Of a DNA stretch of 64,000 nucleotides, positions 8,529-16,670 are shown piece by piece. Made by a program: the position numbers and the translations under genes. The stretch's first letter is position 1. Each line of letters opens with the position of its first letter. The stretch comes from Amycolatopsis sp. A133 (GTDB taxonomy: Bacteria; Actinomycetota; Actinomycetes; Mycobacteriales; Pseudonocardiaceae), in the NCBI RefSeq assembly GCF_031082405.1, contig NZ_JAVHJU010000069.1, positions 186,001 to 250,000 on the forward strand, written 5' to 3'. The notes under the pieces are model-generated. The model had not been told where the DNA came from. It did not search any database and saw only the letters and a list, made by a program, of their open reading frames with translations.

Positions 8529-10055
8529 TCAGCCCCCGGCCTGCGCGGTGAAGGTGCTCCCGCTGTCTTGCGAGTAGGGCGCGCCTTCCCATTCGCCGAT
8601 CTCGAGGACGCGGTCGGCCGAGTAGGCGATGAACGTCCACGGCCCGGCGTAGCTGTTGTCGTGCCAGCGGTTGTCCTGCTTGAACGTGATCGCTTCCTGG
8701 ACGTCGTCGCCGCGGTACGGCGACCAGTCCGGGTAGCTGCCGAAGTTCGACAGCAGGCCCATCCGGCCGCACGAAGCCTGGCAGCCCACGACCGCCGGGT
8801 CGAGGACGAACTTGTTGTCGTGGATGTCGACGTGCTGGGTCTTCCAGCGGCAGTCGGCCAGGAGCGCGCCGCTGGTGATCGCCGGGGCCGCGCACTCCTT
8901 GACGGCCGGCACCAGCCGGGTGCAGTCGCCCGAGGAGGTGTTGGCCGGGCTGTTGCAGAACCGGTCGGCGTTCTCCCACAGCGTGATCCCGGACCAGTTG
9001 TTCTCCAGGTAGTTGCGGGAGATCTCGATCTTCGCGGTGCGGGCCTTGATCCGCGGCTCGCCGCCGGACTCGGAGATGTAGATCGCCGGCGTCGGGAAGT
9101 TGTCGCCCTTGTCGGCGTACCGGCGGCCGTCGGCCCAGTTGTTCTTCCGGATCGTGTTGTCGCGGATGACGGCGTTGTAGCTGATCTCGTAGATCAGCGC
9201 GGCGCTGTCGTTGTTCTCGATGAGGTTGCCCTCGATGAGGAAGTCGTTGTTGTTCGTGTCGGCCCACAGCCCGGTGCCGTGGTTGTCGTGCACCCAGTTG
9301 CCGCGGACGTCGGCGCCGTTCACGGCCCAGAACTTGACCCCGCCGCTGCAGCCGCAGCCGTCGATCTTCGCTTCCCAGTCGCCGGTGTTGTTGCCGGCGA
9401 TCTCGTTGCCCTCGACGACCAGCGCGGTGAGCGGGGTGCTGCCGGAGTAGGCGTTCATGCCGTACTGGCCGTTGCGGCGCAGGCAGTTGCCGCGCACCTG
9501 CTGGCGGGCGCCCGCCATGAGCCCGGCGCCGTCGTTGTCCTGGACGGTCGAGTGCTCGATCACCCAGCCGTCGCCGGAGTCGTGGTTGACCACGCCCTCG
9601 TCGCGCGGGGCGGCGAAGCCCTGCACGGTCACGTAGGTGATCTTGACGTCGACCGCGTGGCCGGTGAACGCGTACTGGTTGATCTTCCGGCCGTCGACGA
9701 CAGCGCCGGGTGCGCCGATGTAGACGTCACCGTCCTTGGGGGACACCTGGTCGTACTTGTCGTCGCCGAGGATGTGCTTGCCGGGCTTGAGCCAGAACGT
9801 CGTGCCGGGCCCGGCCGAGCGTGTCTTGACGGCCAGGTCCCCCGGCACCGCGGGATCGACGACCACGGCACCCGCCGGCGCGGCGGCCGGCCCGGCCGGC
9901 TGCTTGTCGCACACGGCGGCGACCGACCCGCTGGGGGCCGCGGTGGCCTGGGCCTGCCCGCCATCGGTATCCGGCCCGCCCGAGCACGCCGCGACCGTGA
10001 GCAGGACGCCGAGCAGCGGAGCTGCACGGCCGAGTCGGAAGCGGCGGGCTGTCAC
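8529..10055 (-). CDS. Right-handed parallel beta-helix lipoprotein
   Basis: This 508-residue protein begins with a lipoprotein signal whose lipobox is LTVAAC with Cys24, so it should be membrane-anchored outside the cell. The mature domain is a parallel beta-helix nearly collinear with the secreted protein at 3507-4988. Shared blocks include VVNHDSGDGW, GLWADTNNND, ITLWENADRFCNSPANTSSG and NRWHDNSY, and I estimate roughly 60 percent identity by eye. The strict conservation of these loops suggests a shared catalytic or sugar-binding site. It lies between the heparinase-like and Wzy/WaaL-like genes in one operon. Inferred role: surface-anchored lyase, epimerase or binding partner of the exopolysaccharide. 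Confidence 0.78.
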   Translation of the reverse strand: MTARRFRLGRAAPLLGVLLTVAACSGGPDTDGGQAQATAAPSGSVAAVCDKQPAGPAAAPAGAVVVDPAVPGDLAVKTRSAGPGTTFWLKPGKHILGDDKYDQVSPKDGDVYIGAPGAVVDGRKINQYAFTGHAVDVKITYVTVQGFAAPRDEGVVNHDSGDGWVIEHSTVQDNDGAGLMAGARQQVRGNCLRRNGQYGMNAYSGSTPLTALVVEGNEIAGNNTGDWEAKIDGCGCSGGVKFWAVNGADVRGNWVHDNHGTGLWADTNNNDFLIEGNLIENNDSAALIYEISYNAVIRDNTIRKNNWADGRRYADKGDNFPTPAIYISESGGEPRIKARTAKIEISRNYLENNWSGITLWENADRFCNSPANTSSGDCTRLVPAVKECAAPAITSGALLADCRWKTQHVDIHDNKFVLDPAVVGCQASCGRMGLLSNFGSYPDWSPYRGDDVQEAITFKQDNRWHDNSYAGPWTFIAYSADRVLEIGEWEGAPYSQDSGSTFTAQAGG

Positions 10056-10064
10056 GGGCGGGTC

Positions 10065-12323
10065 CTAACTGAAGCGGAGCAGGGTGGTGAGGTGACCGGG
10101 CGACCCGGAGCCGACAAGGGTGGTGGAGGGTTCCTTCCTGCCGAACCCCGCGGAGTACCAACCCAGCGGCGGCTCGGTGTCCCCCCGGTGCACGGTCCAC
10201 GAGAGTTCGGACGGCAACTCCATGACGGCGGTGCGCACCGCACCCCCGGTGCCGGTGAGGGAGCCGGAGACCCGCCCGACGAGCGGATCGCCCCCATCCG
10301 AGGCTGCGGAGCCAGTCCCCGCACCGACGACCGGCAACCCGGGTGCCCGGGCCGTCCCCGCAGCAGCGAACCCCGTCCGGCCCTCGCCGCTCGTGGCGGC
10401 GGAACCGGACTCGGAAACCCGCCCGACGAGCGGATCGTTCCCGTCCGAGGCGGCAGGCTCACTCCCGGCGGCCGGGAAATCGGACCGGCCCTCGCCACCG
10501 GCGGCGGCACCGAACCCACTCCCCGCGCCGGCGGTCGGCAACCCGGCCCCCAAGTCCACCCCCGCGGAACCGGCGGGGGCCGTCCAGCGGAGGCGGGCCG
10601 TGGTGCCGTCGAGCATGACCGTCACCGCCGGGCCGAAGTGGAATGCCAAGCGCGCCGTCGGCCGTTCTTCGCCCAATACCTCGTCGATGATCTTCAGCGC
10701 CTCGCCGTCCAGCTCGACCGTGCGGCGGTGTACCGCCGGTGCGTAGCCGTCGTGGGCTGCCGACCAGCGGGCCGGGCCGGTGTCCGGTGTGTGGACCTCC
10801 AGCACCTTCGTCACCGCGTGGCGGGTCCACAGGAACGGACCACCCGAAACCGACTGGTCGCGGCCGGCCAGCTCGAGGGTGTTGTGGCCCAGCGTCGACC
10901 GGAAGTACGAGCGCCACTGCGGCTCGCCGTGGTAGCAGAACGTACCCGGGTCGGCCAGCACGTCCACCCCGTCGTGGCGGACCTCCAAGGACAACGCGTC
11001 CGCGTGGGCGTGCGCCGCGATCGACAGGAATCCGTGGGGACCTCCGTCGCAGCGGACCCACACTCGGTCCGAGCGGAGGATTGTCATCCCCGCGTCACGC
11101 AGGTGCGCCGGGCGGCGACCGGGGCGGACGCCCGATGCCCGCGGGGTGCGCGACACCAACGACGCCAGCAGCGGTGTCCGTACGTCGTCGCCCGGGACCG
11201 GCGGCCACCAGTCCAGGCGGCCGAACAGTGCCTCGCCCGTGGCCAGCAACGACGCCCAGCGGTCGGTCGACGTGCCGTCGACGATGAGGCCGAAGCCGTC
11301 GTCGGCGTCGCCTTGACGAGGCGGACGCAACCGGTTGTCCACAATGGACGCCAGGGCGTCCGTCATGCGGAGCAGGACGTCCCACGTCGAATCGGGCACC
11401 GGGGTGCCCGCGGCGTCCGCCTCGGCCGCCGCGGCGAGGCCGAGTTCCAGCACCAGACCGTGGTACTCGGACGCCAGTTCCGCGTTGAGGCCGGACGCGA
11501 ACGTGTTGCGCGCCAGCTGGACGTCCAGCGAGCGCATCGCCGAGGCTCGCCAGCCGGCCGACTCCGGGAACCAGCCGAACGCGCTCGCCGCGGCGAGCAG
11601 CCCGGCGTCCTCGGCGATCACGTGGTTGTTCGCCGACGAACCGTGGCTGCGCAGCGTCGCGAGCCAGTTCTGGTGGTGCCACAGCTGGAGCTGGAAGTCC
11701 GGGTTCTCCTCGAACAGCTCCGCGGCACCCGGCCAGCCGTCGAGCAGGCGGCGCGTCCAGACCCACGACAGGAGCCGGATGCCCAGCTCGATGCCGCTCA
11801 CCCAGTGCGGCCCCTGCAACGGCGGGTTCGCCGCCCACCACGACCGCAGGTGCTCCGCCACGCGGACCGCGTACGCCGGAGAACCGGTCAGGGCGTACGC
11901 CGCGGCCAGCACGGTGAGGTGCTGGTGGCGCGACGGCTCCCAGATCTGCTTGATGTCACCGACCGTGTCCTCCGACCGGTACGGCACGTCGAACGCGAAC
12001 ACGTCCGACGGTGCCCGGCGCCCGGTCTTGGGGTCGAGGAACCAGTCAGGCGCCTCGAAGTCCGCACGCTCCACGCCGAAGAACTCCGCGCGGCCCGCCA
12101 TCAGCTCGTCGGCCGTGGCCAGCAGGCGCGAAGCCGCCTCGCCGGACGCCTTGCCCAGCACCCCGGCGGGCAGCGCCGCGGTGAAGCGCGGGTGCGCCGG
12201 CCAATCGGGCGGCACCGGCAGCGCGGACCGCCACTGCCGCTGGACAACGGCGTGCCGCGTGCGGCCGACGACCTCCGCCGGCCCCATCCGGGACAGCCGG
12301 CGCAGGTACCAGCCGGGACCCAT
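10065..12323 (-). CDS. Heparinase II/III family (alginate lyase-like) protein
   Basis: This 752-residue protein has the two-part layout of heparinase II/III enzymes. The N-terminal part is an alpha/alpha toroid with WVSGIELGIRLLSW and SSANNHVIAEDAG. The C-terminal beta-sandwich has AAHAHADALSLEV and DPGTFCYHG, the latter normally near the catalytic Tyr/His. Such enzymes cleave uronate polysaccharides, but similar proteins sit inside capsule loci next to AsnB-type and two-domain oxidoreductase genes, as here. ATG 12323 is used because it shares one base with the upstream stop and opens on MGPGWYLRRLSRMGP. Odd feature: about 100 Gly/Ala/Ser-rich residues, internally duplicated, interrupt the C-terminal domain (about residues 590-700). 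Confidence 0.82.
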   Translation of the reverse strand: MGPGWYLRRLSRMGPAEVVGRTRHAVVQRQWRSALPVPPDWPAHPRFTAALPAGVLGKASGEAASRLLATADELMAGRAEFFGVERADFEAPDWFLDPKTGRRAPSDVFAFDVPYRSEDTVGDIKQIWEPSRHQHLTVLAAAYALTGSPAYAVRVAEHLRSWWAANPPLQGPHWVSGIELGIRLLSWVWTRRLLDGWPGAAELFEENPDFQLQLWHHQNWLATLRSHGSSANNHVIAEDAGLLAAASAFGWFPESAGWRASAMRSLDVQLARNTFASGLNAELASEYHGLVLELGLAAAAEADAAGTPVPDSTWDVLLRMTDALASIVDNRLRPPRQGDADDGFGLIVDGTSTDRWASLLATGEALFGRLDWWPPVPGDDVRTPLLASLVSRTPRASGVRPGRRPAHLRDAGMTILRSDRVWVRCDGGPHGFLSIAAHAHADALSLEVRHDGVDVLADPGTFCYHGEPQWRSYFRSTLGHNTLELAGRDQSVSGGPFLWTRHAVTKVLEVHTPDTGPARWSAAHDGYAPAVHRRTVELDGEALKIIDEVLGEERPTARLAFHFGPAVTVMLDGTTARLRWTAPAGSAGVDLGAGLPTAGAGSGFGAAAGGEGRSDFPAAGSEPAASDGNDPLVGRVSESGSAATSGEGRTGFAAAGTARAPGLPVVGAGTGSAASDGGDPLVGRVSGSLTGTGGAVRTAVMELPSELSWTVHRGDTEPPLGWYSAGFGRKEPSTTLVGSGSPGHLTTLLRFS
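10245..10560 (-). repeat. Internal duplication inside the heparinase-like gene
   Basis: Two copies of a 147-bp (49-codon) imperfect repeat lie in the C-terminal coding region. A marker of 20 identical bases, CCCGCCCGACGAGCGGATCG on the plus strand, occurs at 10271-10290 and again at 10418-10437. The encoded copies share SDG(N/G)DPLVGRVS and an upstream G-L-P-x2-G-A-G segment. The unit length is a multiple of three, so the frame is kept. The insert splits an otherwise conserved beta domain. Confidence 0.75.
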
Positions 12324-12547
12324 CACGGCCGGGCACCTGCCTTCGGCAGCAGCGCCGGCCGGACCGGCGCGACGCTCGGCATGCCCGGGCCCAGCGTCCT
12401 CAGCCGGACCGGCGCCACGCTCGGCATGCCCGGCCGCCCCAGCCGGCTCGATGCCACACTCGGCATGCCCGGGCCCAGCCGCCCCAACCGGACCGGCGCC
12501 ACACTCGGCACGCCCAGGCCCAACCGGACCGATGCCATGCTCGTCAT
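12323..12547 (-). CDS. 74-codon repeat ORF between two operon genes
   Basis: A small open frame runs from ATG 12547, which overlaps the stop of the two-domain oxidoreductase (ATGA), to TGA 12325-12323, which shares one base with the heparinase ATG (TGATG). The peptide is made of near-repeats with the core P-S-V-A-P-V-R-L and ends LLPKAGARP. Both features mirror the C-terminus of the upstream protein (SVANAAPVRIELPRKAGAPA), so it appears to be a tandem amplification of that gene's 3' end. It may be translated as a coupling peptide or be only a spacer. No known family is recognised. Confidence 0.45.
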   Translation of the reverse strand: MTSMASVRLGLGVPSVAPVRLGRLGPGMPSVASSRLGRPGMPSVAPVRLRTLGPGMPSVAPVRPALLPKAGARP

Positions 12548-12554
12548 GCCGGGG
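12359..12554 (-). repeat. Tandem repeat, five units of 31-45 bp at a gene junction
   Basis: On the plus strand, units begin at 12359, 12404, 12443, 12488 and 12524, with lengths 45, 39, 45 and 36 and a final partial of about 31 bp. Each starts CCGG(A/C)(C/T)CG and contains a core like CACGCTCGGCATGCCC. All complete units are multiples of three, so two frames stay open through the array. The last unit contains the real stop of the upstream gene, and its core corresponds to that stop region (ATGA changed to ATGC in the copies). Confidence 0.85.
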
Positions 12555-14721
12555 CACCCGCCTTCCGCGGCAGCTCGATCCGCACCGGCGCCGCGTTCGC
12601 GACGCTCGTCTGCGCGGCCAGGGTCGCCAGGGTCGTCGCGGCCAGCGACTCGATCGAGATCGGCATCGGACCGCCCGTCCGGACCGCGTCCAGGAAGGCG
12701 TTGACCTCCGCGGCCTGGCCCTTGTCACGCCCCTTCGGGATGCGCGAGCTGGCCCACTTCTTCCGCGAGTACACCGACGCGCGGACGAAGTCGTCGAACT
12801 TCAGGACCTTGCCGTCGGCGACGACGTCCAGCGTCTCCTTCGGGAAGCCCGACGAGCCGGTCTCCGCGTAGGTGATCACCGCCGTCGAGCCGTCCGGATA
12901 GCCGAGGGTCACCTGGAGGTCGCCCGTGGCGTACACCGACACCGGGTCGGCGTCGAGCAGCCAGCTCACCGTGTCGATGAAGTGCCCGCCCTCGCCCGCA
13001 AAACGGGAGCCCTCGCTGTCGGTCTGGTTGTACCAGCTGCCGTGGTCGAGACGGCCGGCGTTGACCAGGTACCGCACCGTCGCCGGGCCGACGCGCGGGC
13101 CGAACTGGTCGCGGGCCTCGTGCAGCAGCGGGGCGAACCGGCGGTTGAAGCCGACCTGCAGGCGGTCGTTGCCGGACTCCTCGATCGTGTCCAGCACGTT
13201 CTGCAGCTCCGAAGCCGACAGCGCCAGGGGCTTCTCGACGAACACCGCCTTGCCCGCCAGCAGCGCGCGCCGGGTCAGCTCGGCGTGCGAACTGTGGCGC
13301 GTCACCACGAACACCGCGTCGATCGACGAGTCGCCGAGAACGTCGTTGATGTCGGTCGACGCCGCGGCGAAACCGAACTTGCGGCGGGCGTTCGCGCCGG
13401 ACAGCGCCGACGTCGTCGCGACGTGCTTGAGCTCGACGTCCGCGCGCTCGACCAGGTGCGGCAGCAGCATCGACGACGCGTAGTTCCCCGCCCCGATGAA
13501 GCCCAGCCGCACCGGCTGGCCCGCCGGAAGGGCAGCCGCCGGACGCGAAGCCACCGCGACCCGCGCGGACGTGACCACCGGCTCCGTCCGAGCGACCGCG
13601 TCCGGGTAGCGGAACAGCACCGCGACGGCCTTCAGCTCCCCCTCGTTCAGGGACTTGTAGGTCGAAACCGCGGAAGAGAAGTCCGAGACGTGCGTGATCA
13701 GCGGCTCGACGTCCAGCCGGTCGCGCGCGATCAGGTCGAGGACGCACTCGAGGTTGCGGCGCTCGGTCCAGCGGACCTGGCCGATCGGGTAGTCGCGGCC
13801 TTCGAGCTCGTACGACGGGTCGTAGCGGCCCGGTCCGTAGGACCGCGAGAACCGGACGTCCAGTTCCTTCTCGTAGTAGGCGTTCCACGGCAGGTCGAGC
13901 TTGCACTTGCCGATGTCGATCACGCGGCCGCGGTCGCGCGACAGCTTCGCGGCCAGCTCCACCGGGTCGTTCGTGTTGCCGCCGGCGGCGAGGTAGGTCT
14001 GGTCGACGCCCGCGCCGTGGGTCAGCTCGTCCACGGCCGTGTCGACGATGCCGGACGCCGGGTGCGCGCAGGTCAGCGCGCCGAGGCTCTCGGCCAGCTT
14101 GCAGCGCTCGGGGTCGGGGTCGACGCCGACGACGCGGACGCCGGACGACGACAGCAGCTGCACCACGAGCTGGCCGATCAGGCCGAGGCCGATGACCAGG
14201 GCGACTTCGCCGATCTGCGGCTCGCCGCGGCGGACGCCCTGCATCGCGATCGACCCGACGGTGCCGAACGCCGCGTGCCGCGGGTCGACGCCGGCGGGCA
14301 CCCGCGAGTAGAGGTTCTTGGGCACCCAGTTGAGCTCGGCGTGCAGCGCGTGCTCGTTACCCGCGCAGGCCACGAGGTCGCCGACGGAGACGTCGGTGAT
14401 GCCGTCGCCGACCTCCTCGACGATGCCGCACAGCGAGTAGCCGAGCGGGGTGTAGGAGTCCAGTTTGGACGTCACCTTGCGGTAGGTCGCCGAAAGGCCG
14501 TTGGTGGCCACGCTCTGCATGACCTTCGCGACCTGGTCGGGCCGGGCCTTCGCCTTGCCCACCAACGACATGCTCGCTTCGGACACCTTCATCATCTCGG
14601 TGCCGGTCGAGATCAGCGAGTACACCGTTCGCACCAGCACGCCGCCGGGCTTGCAGGCGGGCTCGGGGACCTCGAGGAGCGCCAGTTCCCCGCTCTTGTA
14701 GTTCTGGACTACCTGCTTCAC
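12544..14721 (-). CDS. Two-domain oxidoreductase (MDR dehydrogenase fused to Gfo/Idh/MocA)
   Basis: This 725-residue fusion has an N-terminal zinc-type medium-chain dehydrogenase domain (residues 1 to about 350: LISTGTEMMKVS, PLGYSLCGIVEEVGDG, Rossmann LVIGLGLIGQLVVQLL). The C-terminal Gfo/Idh/MocA domain (about 380 onward) has a second Rossmann motif LGFIGAGNYASSMLLPHL and the signature VFVEKPLALS. Such bi-domain enzymes are found in surface polysaccharide loci next to AsnB-like and heparinase-like genes. They probably oxidise or reduce a nucleotide- or lipid-linked sugar; the exact reaction is not established to my knowledge. GTG 14721 overlaps the asnB stop (GTGA). Its 3' end is the apparent source of the downstream repeat array. 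Confidence 0.85.
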   Translation of the reverse strand: MKQVVQNYKSGELALLEVPEPACKPGGVLVRTVYSLISTGTEMMKVSEASMSLVGKAKARPDQVAKVMQSVATNGLSATYRKVTSKLDSYTPLGYSLCGIVEEVGDGITDVSVGDLVACAGNEHALHAELNWVPKNLYSRVPAGVDPRHAAFGTVGSIAMQGVRRGEPQIGEVALVIGLGLIGQLVVQLLSSSGVRVVGVDPDPERCKLAESLGALTCAHPASGIVDTAVDELTHGAGVDQTYLAAGGNTNDPVELAAKLSRDRGRVIDIGKCKLDLPWNAYYEKELDVRFSRSYGPGRYDPSYELEGRDYPIGQVRWTERRNLECVLDLIARDRLDVEPLITHVSDFSSAVSTYKSLNEGELKAVAVLFRYPDAVARTEPVVTSARVAVASRPAAALPAGQPVRLGFIGAGNYASSMLLPHLVERADVELKHVATTSALSGANARRKFGFAAASTDINDVLGDSSIDAVFVVTRHSSHAELTRRALLAGKAVFVEKPLALSASELQNVLDTIEESGNDRLQVGFNRRFAPLLHEARDQFGPRVGPATVRYLVNAGRLDHGSWYNQTDSEGSRFAGEGGHFIDTVSWLLDADPVSVYATGDLQVTLGYPDGSTAVITYAETGSSGFPKETLDVVADGKVLKFDDFVRASVYSRKKWASSRIPKGRDKGQAAEVNAFLDAVRTGGPMPISIESLAATTLATLAAQTSVANAAPVRIELPRKAGAPA

Positions 14722-16628
14722 TTCGCTCCCGCTCCAGACATCGCGTTCCGGTACCAATACTCAAGAGTCAAGACGTGCCAGAGGTGCTTGCCGCGGTCTT
14801 CCTGACCGGCGGCGTCCTCGGCGACCATGCGCTGCAACGCCTCGCGCTGCAGGAAACCCGACGAAACGAGCACCCCGTCGTTGACGACTTCGCGCACCAG
14901 CGGCGCCAGGTCGCGGCTCATCCAGGCCCGCAGCGGCGCGCTGAACAGGCCCTTCGGCCGGTGCACGATCTCGCTGGGCAGGATGTTCAGCGCCGCGTTC
15001 TTCAGCGCCACCTTCCCGGCGCGGCCGACGATCTTCTTGTTACCGGGGATCTTGAACGCCGCCCGCACGACCTCGACGTCGACGAACGGCGTCCGCACCT
15101 CGGTGGACGCCGCCATCGTCGACCGGTCGGTGTAGGTCAGGTTCAGCCCCGGCAGGAACAGCCGCGAATCGGCCAGGCACATCCGGTTGACGAAGTCGTC
15201 CAGGGCCTGGTCGTGGTACGTGTCCGCGTGCTCGGTCAGGACGTCGTCGACCAGCGGGGCGAAGTCCGGGTTCAGCAGCGAAACCAGCTCCGCGCGGTCG
15301 TACATCGTGTAGCTGCGCCGGAACGCCGTCTCCTCGGGCAGGCCCGCGAAGGACAGGAACCGCTTCGCGAACCGCACCGACCGGTAGCCGCGCTTGGCCG
15401 ACGCCACCGGCAGCCGGTCCACAATGGACTCGACCGGACGCCGGACCGCACCCGGCACCTTGTGGTAGCGCAGGGCGATCAGGTTCGCGAGGTGCTTGCG
15501 GTAGCCGGCGAACAGCTCGTCGGCACCCATCCCGGACAGCATCACCTTGACGCCGGCCTCGCGCGCGGCCGAGCAGATCAGGAACGAGTTGATCGCCGCC
15601 GGGTCGCCGATCGGCTCGTCGAGGTGGTAGGTCATCTTCGGCAGCAGGTCGAGCACCTGTGGCGCGATTTCGATCTCGTGCAGGTCGACGCCGAACTGCT
15701 CGGCGACGATCCGGGCGTACTTGAGGTCGTCCGGCATCGCCTCGAACTTCGCGTCCTCGGCCCGGAACCCGATGGTGTAGGCGGAGATCCCGGGCTGCGA
15801 CCGCGCGGCCAGCGCCGTCAGGTAGCTGGAGTCCAGGCCGCCCGAGAGGAACGTCGCGACGGGGACGTCCGACAGCAGGTGCTTGGCCGTCGACTCGGCG
15901 ATCACGGCGTGCAGGTCGACCTCGCCGTCGAAGGCCGCGCCCTCCTCGGCGACCTCCCGCAGCGACCAGAACCGGCCGCGGTCCACCTGGCCGTCCGGAC
16001 GGCACCGCAGCCAGGTCCCCGGCTGCAGCTTCTCCGCGCCCTGGTAGGCGCACCGGCTGTCCGGCACCCAGTAGTAGAGCAGCGACGCGATCAGGGCGGC
16101 GTTGTCGACCTGCAGTGACCCGCCGAGCTCGCCGGCGAGGGCCTTGAGCTCGGACGCGAACGCGACCCCGCCGCCCCGCTGCACGAAGAACAGCGGCTTG
16201 ATGCCCAGCTGGTCGCGGACCAGGAACAGCTCGCCGGTGCCCTCCTCGAACAGGGCGAAGGCGAACATGCCGCGCAGCTTGGGCAGGCAGTCCGTGCCCC
16301 AGCGCCGCCACGCCTGCAGCAGCACCTCGGTGTCGGACGTGCCGCGGAAGCGCACGCCGGCGCCCGCCAGCTCGGCCCGCAGCTCGGGCGCGTTGTACAG
16401 CTCGCCGTTGTAGCTCAGCGCGAGCCCGTCGAGGACCATCGGCTGGGCGCCGGTTTCGGACAGGTCGATGATCGAGAGCCGCCGGTGGCCCAGGTGGACT
16501 TCACCGGGGCCGGCGCGGTGCTCGTAGCGGCCGGAGCCGTCCGGTCCCCGGTGGGCCAGCGTCTTGGTCAGCCGGTCGGTGAGCGGCCCGCCGTCCGGCC
16601 AGAGGTAGGTGCCTGCGATGCCGCACAT
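14718..16628 (-). CDS. asnB: Asparagine synthase (glutamine-hydrolysing)-like amidotransferase
   Basis: This 636-residue protein starts MCGIAG, giving the N-terminal Ntn-hydrolase Cys2 nucleophile after Met removal, followed by the glutaminase domain to about residue 200. The C-terminal synthetase domain has the PP-loop pyrophosphatase motif SGGLDSSYLTA and the SGMGADELFAGYRKH segment. Free-standing AsnB makes asparagine. However, within polysaccharide loci its relatives (WbpS type) are thought to amidate uronic acids to uronamides, which fits the AlgD-type dehydrogenase in the same operon. Its stop overlaps the GTG of the two-domain oxidoreductase. Housekeeping asparagine synthesis remains possible. 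Confidence 0.88.
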   Translation of the reverse strand: MCGIAGTYLWPDGGPLTDRLTKTLAHRGPDGSGRYEHRAGPGEVHLGHRRLSIIDLSETGAQPMVLDGLALSYNGELYNAPELRAELAGAGVRFRGTSDTEVLLQAWRRWGTDCLPKLRGMFAFALFEEGTGELFLVRDQLGIKPLFFVQRGGGVAFASELKALAGELGGSLQVDNAALIASLLYYWVPDSRCAYQGAEKLQPGTWLRCRPDGQVDRGRFWSLREVAEEGAAFDGEVDLHAVIAESTAKHLLSDVPVATFLSGGLDSSYLTALAARSQPGISAYTIGFRAEDAKFEAMPDDLKYARIVAEQFGVDLHEIEIAPQVLDLLPKMTYHLDEPIGDPAAINSFLICSAAREAGVKVMLSGMGADELFAGYRKHLANLIALRYHKVPGAVRRPVESIVDRLPVASAKRGYRSVRFAKRFLSFAGLPEETAFRRSYTMYDRAELVSLLNPDFAPLVDDVLTEHADTYHDQALDDFVNRMCLADSRLFLPGLNLTYTDRSTMAASTEVRTPFVDVEVVRAAFKIPGNKKIVGRAGKVALKNAALNILPSEIVHRPKGLFSAPLRAWMSRDLAPLVREVVNDGVLVSSGFLQREALQRMVAEDAAGQEDRGKHLWHVLTLEYWYRNAMSGAGAK

Positions 16629-16670
16629 CTCGGGTGCGTTCCCCTTCGGTCGCGGCGCGGGTCAGGAGAC

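Noticed and set aside
12359..12554. CRISPR-like array
   Set aside because: The units are contiguous with variable length and no unique spacers between identical repeats, and they derive from the adjacent gene end.
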